A stretch of 64,000 nt of DNA from Puffinus mauretanicus (lineage: Eukaryota; Chordata; Aves; Procellariiformes; Procellariidae). Positions within the stretch are counted from its first letter, which is position 1. Every line of letters begins with the position of its first letter. The position numbers were made by a program, and so were the translations under genes. The DNA lies in NCBI GenBank assembly GCA_023333565.1, contig JAJKFH010001865.1, forward strand, positions 2,170,001-2,234,000, given 5' to 3'. A model generated the notes under the pieces. That model ran no database searches and was not told where the DNA came from. It saw only the letters and a program-made list of their open reading frames with translations. This document shows positions 27,301 through 41,068 of the stretch, in pieces.

Positions 27301-30300
27301 GTCCATAGCTGCTGTATCGCAGCTTCTGGGAAAGGATGCGGTGAGTGCTCAGGCTCCCTACCACTTCTGCCCGGTCCTCTCCAGCCACTCCACTGAGCCC
27401 CATTTTCCACAGGACTTGTGGGTAGGAAACCGCCTTGTGGGAGCACAGAGGGCTGGTTATCCAGCAGTGGCACAATGAAGGCCTCTACAGCAGGTCAGGG
27501 AAGCCAAGTGCACACCTCTTGTGTATGATTTGTTAAATTTGGAAATATATGGGTTCATTTTGACTTGAGCAAAGTGTCCCTGATCTCACAAATCCTTTAC
27601 CTTATCCAAGTGCAGGCTTTTGAACACCAGAGAAAGCAGTCTGTGGTCGTCTGTCTCTTAGCTCTTTTCTGCAAAGGCTTTGAAAGTTGCAGCAGGGCTG
27701 AGGCTGAGGATGTAGCTCCACACATCCATGACAGAGGGATTGCCTGCTCCAGACTGGAGTGGGACAGGGAGAAGGTCACGTAGGACCACTTGCTTATAGC
27801 AACAGGCTGAAATGGGATCCAGAATCATGATGAGGCAACTCTTCCAAGCAGCTCTGGACGGGGAGACCAAAGCTGACTCACAAGTCATTACAAAAAAGCA
27901 ATTGCAGTCCCTGTACCTGCTTCTGCCCTGCCTCTCTGTGGTTTTGGGGAGTGGTGCACAGGGACAGGCACACCAGGGAAGTGGGCAGGGGGAGGCTGGT
28001 ACTTTCAGCTTCCATTGCCTCCTGCTTTTAGCCAAATGCAGTATTTTGTTGGGTACAGGCATGCGTGCTGGCAGGAAGGTAGAAGCAGGATCCGTCTAAG
28101 AGTTAGACTTTGAAAGTGAGCTTCTGGAGTCGGGAAGTGCTCTTGGCTCTGTACCTGAACTACCTCTCCTGGAGAATGGAGGGAGGGAGGGAGGGAAGGA
28201 GAGAGAGAGGGAGGCACCACAAAATAGTCTGAATCTGAATGCAATCGTAATATAGTTGGCCTTCCCACTGTTGGCAGCAGTAAGCTCTCATTTCATTAGG
28301 TGAACTTAAAAATCTCTGGAGAGGTCATCACTTTCTCAGACTATTACTATATGCGTATATACATACAGAGAAATATATATTTCAATAGAATACATATATT
28401 CTCAGGGTTTTACAAGAAGGTTACATAATCTCTTGAAAGGAGAAAAGCTGTTCTTTCACGCTGCTGGAAAATATGTTACATTTCTCATTCTCCAAGACTT
28501 TGCTAGCACACAAAACGTTATTCTTCTCTTAGTGGCCAGGTTGTCTGTGTTAGTTGATGACAGTAAACCCCTGGCTATCTCCATTTGGTAATTACTTCTC
28601 TCCACTATTTGCTTTGTTTTCATGGGAAAGGGCTCAGGAAAATGAATTTACAAGTTTAGTAGCCCAGGGTTTTCTGTGTATATGCCTGAAGAGGGAAACC
28701 AGGATCCCAGGTCTCCATGGGTAAGGGTGGAACAGCCAGGGATGAGTGTCTGGAAGGATGCTAGGTCCAAGGAGAAAAGGTAGTTTCAGGGAATGGTAAG
28801 CACAGAGGGAGTAATCCAAAACTGGATAGTACGAATGCAAATATGCATGCACATACATCTAGAAAAGAGCTACTATTTGATCTTCCCTGTATCAGAGGCA
28901 TTATGCTTACAAATAAGAAATCCCTTTCTTATTTAGCACAGAAACTGTCTTTGTACTCATTTATGTCAGTTGACTCCATGCCCTGTGTTTAAAATGCCCC
29001 AAGGCTAGAATAGCTGTTTTCCTAGAGTCATATAGCAATACACATTTCAGCACCAATTCAACTTAGCTCAATAAGCTAAAGTAATGCTAGTCTGGAAGCT
29101 AATATACCAAATTATATTTTCCCTCTGTAGTCAGAGTTTGGTCTGTGGAGTATCAACTGTTTAAACTTAGTGACATTGTAAGTCCACTTGGAAAGTAAGA
29201 AATATATTTTCTACTTCTGTGAAAGTCATCCAACAAGGAACCCAAGAATTTGGTTCTCTGATGTGAAAACTGCAATATTTTGCACAGCTGGAAGGTAATG
29301 CTAAATATCTTCCTCTTCTGGACCACTTCTCAAGTCTATAGAAATATCAGTTCGTCTATACAAAGGGAAAAAATTGACATTCTTGTAAAATGTGTCTTGC
29401 AAGAATCGTTTCTGGGTTTCTGCAGGGAAAGGGTCTGCTCTTTTCTATTGGTACATTCAGATACAAACAGAAAAATGCTAAGTGTAAGGGAAGGGGGTTA
29501 AAAATAAATTTGAAGTACAAAAAAAATCTAATAAATTGGGTGAGTATGGAAAAATTCTGACAGATTATATAATTAAAAAGGTTTATTTACCTTCTTCTCT
29601 GTGACCAGGAGTATAGAAAGCCCAAAGGGAGGAGAAATGGAATGAAAAACAATATTCTGTTAATAACCCAGCCAGTACAGACAAAGGAAGTGTCTGTGAG
29701 AGAGAGCAGAGGGGATGTGGGAGAACACTGCCTGCTGTCTCCGCGTTTCCGAGTAAAAACTTAGCAGAATATTATGCCTATATTCCCCCTAACTCCACAT
29801 TATGGGGAGATGTTGTCAGCACCTTTCATGACCCAATGCACTTGGTATCTTGGCCCCAGTAGGTCGCTGGTCACAATAGGCTTTTGGTGAATATTTTATC
29901 TCCTGGGGCAAGCACAGAACTTGAGTCTTTCATTCCTTTCTTTCATCTCTTTGAGCCATAACCTGTTCCCTGAAGTCATTGTTGTCATGGGATTTCCTTT
30001 TGGTGACCACAAACTGCATTACCAAATTGCACATATTTTGCCACTATAAGCAATTCTTACAGTTTTCTGCAGGCATTGGAAAGTGCATTACTAACGAGGA
30101 GTGTGAACGGGTCAAATAATTTCCTCTTGCTGCTTTTGCAGCCTAGAAGATTTGAAAATGGCGAGGCAGCTCCTTATTCTCAGAAGCACATTTGTGTAGT
30201 CTGTTGGTTTCTGGTCAGGATTAACCTGGCATGATGATATAAGTTCCTTCAAGGACATTTAGATCTAGATCTAAATTCTGATATTGTGTGATCGCCTTAC

Positions 30301-33300
30301 GTTTACAACTGGGCAGCAGCTTCATCCAGAAGACATGAGGTAGAAGTAGAACTAAGCCGCCTGGTAATAGGCATCTATTATGTCATGTCAATGTCCTCAG
30401 CATCTTCCTTTTTTTTTTTTTCATTGTGAATGTGTGTGGCTTGAACACTACCCATCTGTATGGACCCAATGGTGATCAGGATGTGGGGTGGTTATGGGAA
30501 GATCGAAGGAAAAACAGCAAACTGAAAGGCAGCTAGCATGGTTTCAGACTGTGTTGGTTTAAACAAACATGTCCATGACATGGAGTTGCTTTACAGTGCT
30601 TTCAGAGGGAAAGATGAGGGCGTGGAAAGGGGGCATAATATGAACATCCTCTTCTGTGGATGTTCATCTTAGAATCTCTTTAAAATGGACACCAAAGTTT
30701 GATGGCATTTTCAGCATCCATTTAAATAGATTGAAATGACTCTGAGCCACTCTACTATAAAATCTCTGCAGTTTTGAAAGGCATGGGGCAGCCCTGCTGA
30801 AAGTCAGAAAAAACCAGAGAACAAAGAACAGCTACAATAAATAATAACCCTGTGAAAAAAAACACCAGAAAGACTGAGAGCCTGCCACCATAAATATTAT
30901 TTTACAGGAAATGACAGTTCCTTAAAAATATTGGGAATAATTCTCTAAGGGAGGGAGAAAAACAACAAACCCTTTTCAATTTTAGAATTGCCAGTGATGT
31001 CAAGGCTAAACCATTCCTGTCTTGTGATCTTGACTAGATGGTCTCTAAGTACAAGTGCTGCAAGAATATAAATGTAATTCTTCCTGTAACACTGGATCCG
31101 GCAGCCCTGGTCTGAGCATGGCCTGTACAGTGCAACTGCTGATCACGTTAGCAGCTTTTGTGCCTTATTACAGCAGCGCATTGCGGAGAGGCACAGCTGC
31201 ACCGAGCTGTTTGCTGAGGGTTTGAACTCTGTTTTAAAAGCACTGCCTCTTCAAACATGCTACCCGCATGCCTTAATGGTTGGCACCTGCATTTTGGGTG
31301 GGTGTTAGCTGCAGATCTGTGACTGGGTACAGGAGGCAAGTAGGAAGGGGAGAAGAGGGAAGACTCAGTGACATTTCCCTGATGTTAACCCTGTCCTCTC
31401 TGTACGAACAAGCCACATTACTGCAGAGGTGATGAATGGCGTGTACCCCTCCTAGATATAGAATGCCTCTGAGGTGATACGTATTTTGCGCAGACACACA
31501 AAAGGACTGCAACTATTTCTGCCACTGCAGCTTGAGCAGTTTGTTTGTTAGACAACAATTCTCTTCTAAAAATTGGGCCTAAGCCTTGAGTATGCCACTC
31601 ATGACTTTCTCACACTAAGGTAACAGTCAACACTGGCACCTAGAAGCTCTGCACTAATTTAGAAGCATGTGTTTCACTAAATACTCCAGCCTGTATGCAG
31701 GGAAAGTACAAACCAAACATAGTTCATAGGGAATTCACTTCCTATTTTTAGATTGCTTTACAAGTACATTTTTAAGTAAGAGAACTGATGTTTCCCTGAC
31801 AATAGTGGTTTAATAACCATACCAGCCATGAGTTTTATATTGATAATAACTGTTTTATTATTAAAAGATGCTTTTGAGTCATTTCACAGCTTTTTGTGCC
31901 ATTACAAGTTTTGCAATGAGCCATTTGATTACTGTCTTTGTAAAAGCTTTTATTGCAGGGAGGAAGCTTCAAAACAAAGCAAAGACAGGAGAGAATAGGG
32001 GAAAACATTTCTCTAAATAGAAACTGAAGTTCATTCCTCTTATCTAGCATGCTTTCATCTGCAAAGAGACATGAACCATATGTTTAATAAAAAATTTGAT
32101 CCCAACCAAAGAGTTCCTATCCTACTTCATGGGTTTTAGTTCTGTACTCTGTTTGCAAATAAACAGAAGCCACTTTGATATGGGTATGGAAAATAGTGAC
32201 AGGAGAAGAGCCTGGAACATAACCACTGCAAAACTATTTATGGGTATTTTGCAAATACATAGAAAAGATTGGAAGAAGGGGAAAGACTTTTCCCTTCCCA
32301 CGTATACTTGTAAATGCAAAGGACAGGAGGAGTTAAGGGCAGGGCAAGGAGTAGATCTTCCTGCCTTGTCCCTAGAACGATAAAGCTCTGCTCTGCCTCC
32401 AATTTGCGTGATACTTGAAGCAACTCATTCTCACTCTGTGCTCAGAGTGGTTGAGCCAGATATCTCACTGTAGTTCTGGAGGCACCAGTCCCAGGTCTAG
32501 GCCAAATCCTACATCCAGCCTATTTGTCTTCGTTACCATACTTGGTTACTTGCGCTTTGGTGTCCAAGGGGGCTAGTGACAGTGTTTAGACTGGATTACT
32601 TTTTTGTGTCTCTCAACTAAAAAAGCCAACATGTTTTTATCACCTTGGATAAGGTGATCAAGTATAAGGTTTAGCCTTATGCTCGACTATGTCCCTTCTT
32701 ATGGAAATAAAAATATACCACACAATGACAGTAGCAAAATTTTATTTTTTATAGGCATTCCTCCCTCTGTCTTTTCTGTTTTGTCTTTCTAGTCCCTGTA
32801 TTACAGCAAGAAGAACTTTTTAAAAAATTGTCTTTGCCTCTCTTGTGAGGGAAACTTGTAGGAAAGGGACACAATATTACAAATGATCTTTAATTAAAAT
32901 GTCACTGTGCTCTTCATAATCATTCGGGATTTTTCTGAACATGCAGAAGAAGTGAATGCAAATTACAGGATGAGATTCATTAATGGGATGTTGACCATTT
33001 GCAATTTGCAGAAAGTCCATGCAGAGTTTTGCAGAAAAATATAGTCATCAGCTTGGTTGCCCAGGTGAAATATACACTTGGATAATGCCATGCCACTGAG
33101 CTTAATTTTCCCTTATAAGAGAGTTTGCTCTAAATTCAGGAATTCCCTTAATGTCCAAACTGTGTATGTAGCTCCGGGCTGATCAAAAACTGTTGCCCTC
33201 CACTGTTGCATTTTTGACGGCAGATGTGCTGATCTCTCTTTCCAGCTGAGCTGAGTTGACCAAGGAGAGGCAAGGAGGCAAACGACGTGTTTGCACAGCC

Positions 33301-34632
33301 TAACGTCAGGTACCTAGGGCTCTAGGCTAGTGATGGAAAATCTTACGGCACAGTATGCTACTGTGCATGGGAGCGGGGGAGTCCTGGCAGGCTGCTGCCT
33401 ACTGCCCCTACTGCCCATAAGGGCTAGTAATGGGCATGTAACCCAGCAAGGGCACTCACCGTCATCCCTCTAGTCTTGCTAAGGAGTCAGTGGAGGCAGA
33501 GATCAGCATCTTCAGAGAAAAATCCAGCGCTCCCAAAACAGGAGCTCAGCTGCCATCTAATTGTATGCTCCGGATTGCCCTCTGGAGGTGCCTGCAGCTC
33601 TCTGTTAACTTTATTGGAAGATTGGGCTCCCAAGTTGAGTGGTGAAAATATCCAGAGGGCATTTGTATGGAAAACTTATCACAGATCTAGTTTTCACATG
33701 TGCCCACTTCAATAATCAAACAAGTCACCATGTGAGCAGAGGTTTGTGCAGCAGCACAAGCACCTGGGAAGGTGTAGTGGTGCAGATCCTCTGGCCTCAC
33801 TGCTCATGCTACGTGTGTGTTTTGGGGCTGCGAACCGCCTACAAAAACCCTGTAGGAGTAGGACAGATGCAACCACTTGTGCCTGCATTGTTGCTGTTTG
33901 TGCCACTTGCAGGCAGATGCCTCATGGCTCTGTCACACATCCATTGCCTGGATCCCAGCACACCTCTCTGCAGAAGAAAAAAAACCCCGAGCAATTGGTT
34001 TATAAATCCCACAGTGTCAGAGAGCTGCACAACAACATTTGAATCTGATACTTTGGAGCCCCTTGTGCTCCTCTGAAGACGGACTTGACCCTGCTGTTAA
34101 TGATAACGAACCGTACTCACAAATTGAATCCATTTGCCATTAAAACATGCATTTCCATTTCTACTGGGCAGATCCAACAGTGTGTTCAGTTACTATTGTC
34201 TTCTTTTCAGATAGATCTTAGTAATTTTGAGTTCAGAAATAGAATTGGAAAAGAAACATACAGACTTAATGGGATAACATAATAAGAACTACCAGAGTAG
34301 GTACAAGTCCTCAATACTTAGCTTAAAGGATCTATTCCCAGAATGGATTCCAGAACTTTTTGTTTATGCTCTCTCTATAATGCAAATGGAAAATTTTACA
34401 TCTCTGGATAATGATCCAAAAGATTCAGAAGCAGTGAAAGGAACCTCCACTAGCTACCATTGCAAAACACTAAAAATAGGGCTGCATCTAAAATTCTGTT
34501 GGCTTTTTTTTTTTAATTTAATGAAACCAGTTTGGGGATGCCTACGCGGGAACCAAAATTTTTTCCCTGGTCACATGCCTGCATCGATTGCACATCTAAA
34601 TCTCAGTTTGTACCCCAAACCACAGGAACATA
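21381..34632. other. Intergenic noncoding DNA
   Basis: This is the longest stretch without a classifiable element. It contains a GGGA-type repeat (28,179-28,214) and TA-rich runs near 28,350-28,400. A GC-richer area lies at about 26,760-28,250, in which a short signal-peptide-like open frame begins at 27,218 (see findings). Nothing there is recognisable as a known gene. Pyrimidine-rich tracts (for example 26,264-26,291 and 30,408-30,421) may be remnants of reverse-oriented A tails. Confidence 0.6.
28179..28214 (+). repeat. (GGGA)n / (GA)n simple repeat
   Basis: Tandem GGGA units pass into GAGAGAGA and back to GGGAGG. It is a purine-only strand of about 36 bp, a typical polymorphic microsatellite. 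Confidence 0.9.
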
Positions 34633-34920
34633 TAGAATCATAGAATTGTAGAATCATTTCGGTTGGAAAAGAACTTTAGGATCATAGAGTCTAACCGTTA
34701 ACCTAGCACTGCCAAGTCCACCACTAAACCATGTCCCTAAGTCCCACATCCCTAAGTGCCACATCTACACGTCTTTTAAATACCTCCAGGGATGGTGACT
34801 CAACTACTTCCCTGGGCAGCCTGTTCCAGTGCTTGATAACCCTTTCAGTGAAGAAATTTTTCCTAATGTCCAATCTAAACCTCCCCTGGCGCAACTTGAG
34901 GCCATTTCCTCTCGTCCTAG
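34633..34920 (-). mobile_element. CR1 LINE 3' fragment, minus orientation
   Basis: The plus strand begins with 'agaatcatagaattgtagaatcat', the reverse complement of a CR1 terminal octamer repeat, followed by 'cggttggaaaagaactttaggatcatagagtctaacc'. It continues through the end of ORF2, including 'cttcagtgaagaaatttttcc'-like and 'ccatttcctctcgtcctag' segments, and stops at about 34,920. The sequence around 34,731-34,758 contains a small internal duplication of the 'ccctaagt(c/g)ccacatc' unit. The 3' UTR matches the subfamily of the copy at 3,653-4,713. Confidence 0.93.
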
Positions 34921-37900
34921 AGAGAGGACAATATTTAGATTCTTTGCATTTTTATTTTTTTTAGTCTATAATGCAATGCTGAATCCAACTGGTGTCTGAA
35001 TGAGGAGTTAGAATCGAGCTTTTTTTAAACAAAAACATTAATTAGGATTCCATCCTGTGCACTCCAGTCATGTGCTGCATAAGTTTTGTATTCCTTTTCC
35101 AGTGGCGCTCTTCCTCTTATGAATGAATGCGGTGTTTTTCTAAGACAAACTTATTCTCTTGTGCCATGAAACAGATGTGTTACAAGCAGTGGCATTACAG
35201 GTTTTCTCACACTGGCCGATGTGCTTGCCTTTTGCCAGCTTTGATTCCTTGGCTTGGAGCAGAGTTTGCAGTCCGTGCCCGTTGTCCAGGTCATCAAGGA
35301 TGTGAGCAGGGGCTAGCTGTGTGGCCCTTGGTGTAACAGGATTTTTGAGAGCTCAGCTTGAAGCTCTCTTCTTAGTTCAGCAATAATTCTTTGGAGTAGC
35401 TGAATTTTCACTACTACAGAAATATCTGTCTGACCGCAGAAATAGTCCCTGTAAATGAATTAACAGAATGATTTTTTTTCTTTAGCTGTCAGGCAGCATG
35501 CATGACTTTCCTGTTTCACCTCAAAGTGAACTAAATTTCTAACATTATTATCTAATTATAGCACTGGTCATTGGAATGGAAAATTAGTTACTCGTTTTTC
35601 CATTGTTGGTTGCTCTGGGGACAGATACCCCTATCCAAATGTGTTAGTTTTAAAAATTATTTTTAAATGTATGCTGCTGTACAGAGCAACCCTGCCAGGT
35701 ATTCTCTCTTTTGCCTGCAGCTATTCATCAACTGACTTCCTCTCCTACTTCTTCTTGACTCCCTCTTTCCTACCCAAGACAGAGATGAAACACGCACGTG
35801 TGTGCGCACACAAAACCATTTCCTTCCCTTCTCTTCCTCATTTTGCCCGTCTCCTCGCAGCCCAGTTTCTCCTTTAGTTGCTAAGGGATTCTCTCAAGGA
35901 GCTTTATCCTGCAGGGACAGAAAAATAAGAAAGGGGGAGATAGGCAACGGGGATGGGGCATGCCAGAGCACCAAGGAAGGGCAGCAGCTTTCCTAGCAGA
36001 GCCCTGCTGAAGCCACTTCCCTTTCTAACCCGAAACTCCCATCTGCTTCCTTACATTGTGGAGCTGCTTGAAGCTGCCTAAGGTGTGGTAACAACACAGA
36101 CGGGATTCAGAAGGACTTTTTCAGTGTCCGTTTAAAGGGAAGAAAAGGGAGAGGATGTGCTTCTCCAGTCCTTTTGGAGAGACAGTGTTGCAATAGTAGG
36201 CTCTGCAGAAAGGCAAGGAGGGATGAGGTGGAAAAGTTGTGGGGAAACTGAAAACAGACCGTCAGGCTGGAGGCATTTCGTTGTCTCACTAAAATGGAGT
36301 GCTCCCTGCCCGCGAGTCCCGAGTGAGCGAGGAAAGAGGACATGCCTGCCCACTGTCCAGATGTCAGGGTTGATGCATTTCAGTCACAGTCAGCCTAAAC
36401 TGGATCTGAACTAAGGACCTGGAGGAGTTAGTGGTTTCCTTGATTGCGTAGGCTCAGCTGGAGGAAGGAGTTCTGGCTGAAACACAGGTGTGTGCAGCGA
36501 TGTCTGCTCTTTCACTTGGGTAATAAATCTATTATTTTACTGTTATAGTGCTCCGTGGAGAATTCTGGTTTTGGTCCAGTGTGCTTTGGGATCTGCTCAG
36601 CCTCATTTCTCGTTGCTCTGAGCTGATGCCGCCAGCAGAAGTGTAAATTGCGATGGTGCTTCTGTGATGCAAAGGCCCAGCTCTCCGCTGGCTACTAAAC
36701 CGAATGTAACTCACATCACCACCACAGCAGAGCAAAGTTGACAGCCATTACCAACGGAGTCCAGAGCAATGGTTTATGTTTATATTCCAGCTAGCTCAGA
36801 TCTGTTGCATAGCTGTGTGTTTACAACGATCTGCGTAGGACTGTCTTGGAACCGCTTCATTTCATCGCGCACTTTATGATCACTTTGTAATTAGCCACAG
36901 TCAAGCCAATAATCTTACTTACAGAGCATAACTAAGAATAATTGTATTTTATGTTATTCTTCCCGACTTGTTTTAAAACTTTCTTAAAATTACACTTGAA
37001 ATGTAAATGTATTTAAAAAATGCCCTAAATGGTTAATTTTTGTTCAATGATGAGTAGGAAGTTTATTACTTGTCTTTTTTTCAGATTGAAAATTAATCTT
37101 GACAAGCTATGCTCTTATACTAGACAGTTTTAATTATGTGACATGCCTGTTTGTTATTTGAGAGTCTGCTCATGTTTGGACTCTTAACATGCAGGGGTAA
37201 ATTCATAGTTCATTGTTTACTGAACAATCCTTTCTGATTTTGGACAATCTTTTTCAAAATTCTCTCAATGTAAAATGTGGGAGGTAGGCAGGCAGGTAAC
37301 CATGCACATTGAATTAGAATTCTTTTTCCTACTTTTTTTCTTCACTACTGAGGAGTGGTGCTTAAAATGCCCTGGCATAATTTGCCCCAGAAATCTTAAA
37401 ATACTAATAATCTAATTAGAAATTTTTAATAGTACTAATAATCCTTCACTGTGGAAGCTATCCTAAGCAAACAAAACAGTGGCTCATCTGCTGAAACTTA
37501 CTTGATTTGAAAGGAGCAAACATAATTCATGTATAATTGCTAAAATTTGCTCCTGATATGAGTAAATTCACAGGTATGTAATGTCACAGCTCCATGAGAC
37601 AATCCCACTTTCCGTTCACCTTGTCTAGCCTCTCTTGTTAATGGTTCTCGAAGAGCTTTCTTGTATTATTGATTCAGCTGCACAATGCATGCGGGAGGAG
37701 CTCAGGGATGCGTTTCCACCAGTTCAGTCAGCAGCTCTGTTTCGTTAGTCCTCTGCACTGACCACTAGACAATTCCATTTTTCTAATCACTCATTATGAA
37801 TGCTGCTCCTAACGATTCATTTCTGATATATGTGGAAGTATTCAGTAGTCAAGAACAGATTTCCTTTCTAATTGCAGCTAAAGTTAATGATGCCTTGAGA

Positions 37901-39040
37901 TACCATTTGGATTCTGCCAGGTTCGATGTCCTACAAAAAGTGACTAAACTAGAACTGTTTAAGAATGCGACAGAGCTCTCCTATTCTGTTTTACATTATT
38001 CTCAGGTAAAGATAATAATGTTTTGATGCTTCCTAATTGATCAGATTGTAAAACCTAGCAGAACAAGACCAGCAATCAACAAGGGTTTCTAAAAATAGAT
38101 ATTTATTGTGCAAGAGAAAAATTCTAGACAGACCCTATGACATGCATGGTGAAGATTAACAAAGTCTAGGAGGGAAAAAAATCAGACCTTTAGTAATGCA
38201 TCTGGTTTTAGAAAGTTTTCTGCAAACCCTATGCCCAGTTCTAAGTCAGCTGAAATGAGTGGTGAAATTATGGATTAATGAATGGAAGATAAATGAAGCA
38301 TGGGGGAAATTTGGAGCTCCTACGAAACTTTCCTGCTCTGCTGGGGCAGCCGAACATTTCTAAGGATGCCTACTCAGCATACATTTGAGTGGAATGAATT
38401 TCCTTATTGTAAGGCAAGACAAGCTCATCAGTTAAGACGATAAAATAGTTACTGCCTACTGCTGGTACTGGGGAGTTAAACTGACTCTGAACCAAAAGTC
38501 AGTTTGAACTGTTTTTTTTAACGTTTCTTGAACCAGAACTGAACTTGAATGTTATTTTGAAGTTTAGCTGACTTCATGCTGGAAGTGAACAATAACAGCT
38601 TCAGTCAGAGCTGAATGTGAACTAAGCCGAAAAACTGAATCGCTTGACTCCTGGTGGGCCACTGCAGGCTGTTCCCCCAGCTGCTGACAGGGCTGAGCAG
38701 GAGGAGGACTTCCAGAAGAGGTAAGAGGAGCAGGATGTTTTCGTGTAGTCTTAGGGAGCATGGATCAAGAGACATAACACACTAGTTAATCATCACTGTA
38801 AATGTTAAAGCCATTTCCTTCCCCACAGGTCCCCAAAGCAGGACTCTCATATTGTAAGAATAACAAATATAAACCAGCTTTGTACAGCAGTGATTGCCCT
38901 AAAAAGGCTTCAGTAACTTCTCCTGCCTCTCAATGGGACTTAATGCCTTGCCGCTTCTTTGTATAGGGGAGTTTTATTTCTTCAGCTAGTTTAGCACTCA
39001 TTTATGGAGCTTACCAACTATATGGATTGTGTGAGCGTGT

Positions 39041-39094
39041 ACATATACATATATATATACATATATGCATATATATGTGTGTGTATATATATAT
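39041..39094 (+). repeat. (TA)n/(CA)n microsatellite
   Basis: Alternating purine-pyrimidine run: acatatacat, then TA repeats, a gcatatatatgtgtgtgtat core and further TA repeats. Such runs are length-variable. Confidence 0.9.
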
Positions 39095-41036
39095 TCAAGC
39101 ATACACAAGCCCTTGTTTCTGTTATCCCGAGTCTGTGGATGTTAGAACAATGCCATGAGTTCGTGATTCAAACAGCCAAACAAATAAGACAGCTGAGGCA
39201 ATTAGAAGATGTTTCTGAACAGCGCTATTTTGGACAGTCAGTCAGCTCAACACAGTTAATTTCAATCAGCAATTCTAACTGATTATGTTCTACCTAAGAG
39301 AATTGGTGACATAATATATTCTGGACTTTTTTTTCCCCAATAACTCTCTCAGCCTCTGAACTCTATTAACTTCAACTGATTTGCATATTGGATGAAGCAG
39401 GGACAACGTATTTCCAAAATTCCCCCAAGTTACTGCTACAGGAAAGGCGACAAGGTGAGGTTGAGCAAATCTCTTAACGGCTGAAGTTTGTTCTTTTATT
39501 CTTCTTCCCCCTCTTCATTAAGGCCTCCTCAACCTCCCCGCTGCTCAAATGTTTTCACCTCAGGTGGGTGTTACACACTTGGTGATGGGGGTCTGAGATC
39601 CTGGTAGTTGAAAAGAAGTTAAAGAAATGCTGGCAGGTGATGAGACCACTGTGTCCGCTGCTAGCTGTAGGACTCGCAATTTCCTCTGGTTTGCAGAGGG
39701 AAAGAGAAAAACTGTGTGGCCCACAGTGTGATTTCACTAAGTTGTATGCCCTTAGAGAAGCAGCAGCCCTCCTGCTTTATATTCAAATTGCTTTTTATGT
39801 TACTTGCAAAACTGGTATCAGCTAAATAAACTCCTGGCTATCCTCTAGAAGTTGTTCTTTATTTTGTACACTTAATTCAACAGACACTTTCCCTATTAAT
39901 TCAGTTTCTCTTTCTGCATTACCTGTTTTAATCAGAGTCCTACGCTTTATTGTTTCCATGCTGGCTAATAGTGCATCTCCAATTTTCAGGTTAATGCATT
40001 TACTGTTCCTGTCAATAGCTGAACTACAGAAAGTGAACACGATTCTTGGTAAGGCTTTACATATTTTTTTATATTTCTTACCACTACAGAGATATGCTTG
40101 GACGATGGATGTCTCGTTGGTCTCCCAAAATTATGTGTATGCAAACAGTTAACTCCCGGGAGCTGTGGGGAAGAAATGTTGTCGTTTACACGAAAGACGT
40201 TTTAGCCAAAAGGTGGCACTGCGGCTGCATAGATTTTGCAGTAGATGAGCAGTCTGGCAGACGGTAACGAGCCACTTAATACATGTATTTTAACTCCGCT
40301 TTTCATACCTTGTGAACGGTAAGTATTGAAAACTGGCTAATTATTTCCCAAACATAAGAATAAAATCAGTGCTTCAGGAAGCAAATAATTTGGTAACTGT
40401 ACTATAAAAGTAATAAATACTTTATCCTTGCTTTAGTGAATCTGAATGGCTGAATAAAAAAACCCGATCAATATCTGAAAATGTGCTCCCAAAGTGCACA
40501 GAGTATTTCTGCTATGCATGTATCCTACACATACAGACTGCGCCTATTAACTGCTTGCTTTGTAGCCTCTGAGGCAAGGAGAGCTTCCTTAGTAACTTTG
40601 AGTTTTTGAGACAGATCCTGTGGTCTTAAAACAATGCTGGGGTTGACTTTCCCATGGTCTGATCAGGTACTTCATCAGCAGATTAAGTACTACTCGATCC
40701 TAGTGTTTGACATTTACAGACATGATCCCTAGGCATATTCACAAAGATCGATGTGTTACAGAACCCTACGCTAGAAGATTGAGAATCAAATGTCCAGGCT
40801 TGGTTCATTGTTGAGATGTCCGGGTGAGCTGCCCTGGGCCCGGATGCAGGAAGGGAGGGAGCGATCTCCCCAAGCTGTGCCCCGCTGCGGAGTTAAGGTG
40901 TTGCATTCATCCTGCTGGGACGAGGCTTCATTACAATCTCTGTTGACGCAGACAGATGTGATGTTTAAAGTCCATGCACACACTCATGTCTGAGCGTGAA
41001 ATGACCGTACCTCTTCAGAGGAGGCTTAGGCTCTTT

Positions 41037-41068
41037 GTGATATGGGTCCTTCGTGATATGGGTCCTTT
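41037..41068 (+). repeat. 16-bp tandem duplication
   Basis: gtgatatgggtccttc (41037-41052) is followed by gtgatatgggtccttt (41053-41068). Immediately downstream 'ggaccc' pairs with 'gggtcc' across a 7-base spacer. Confidence 0.85.
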
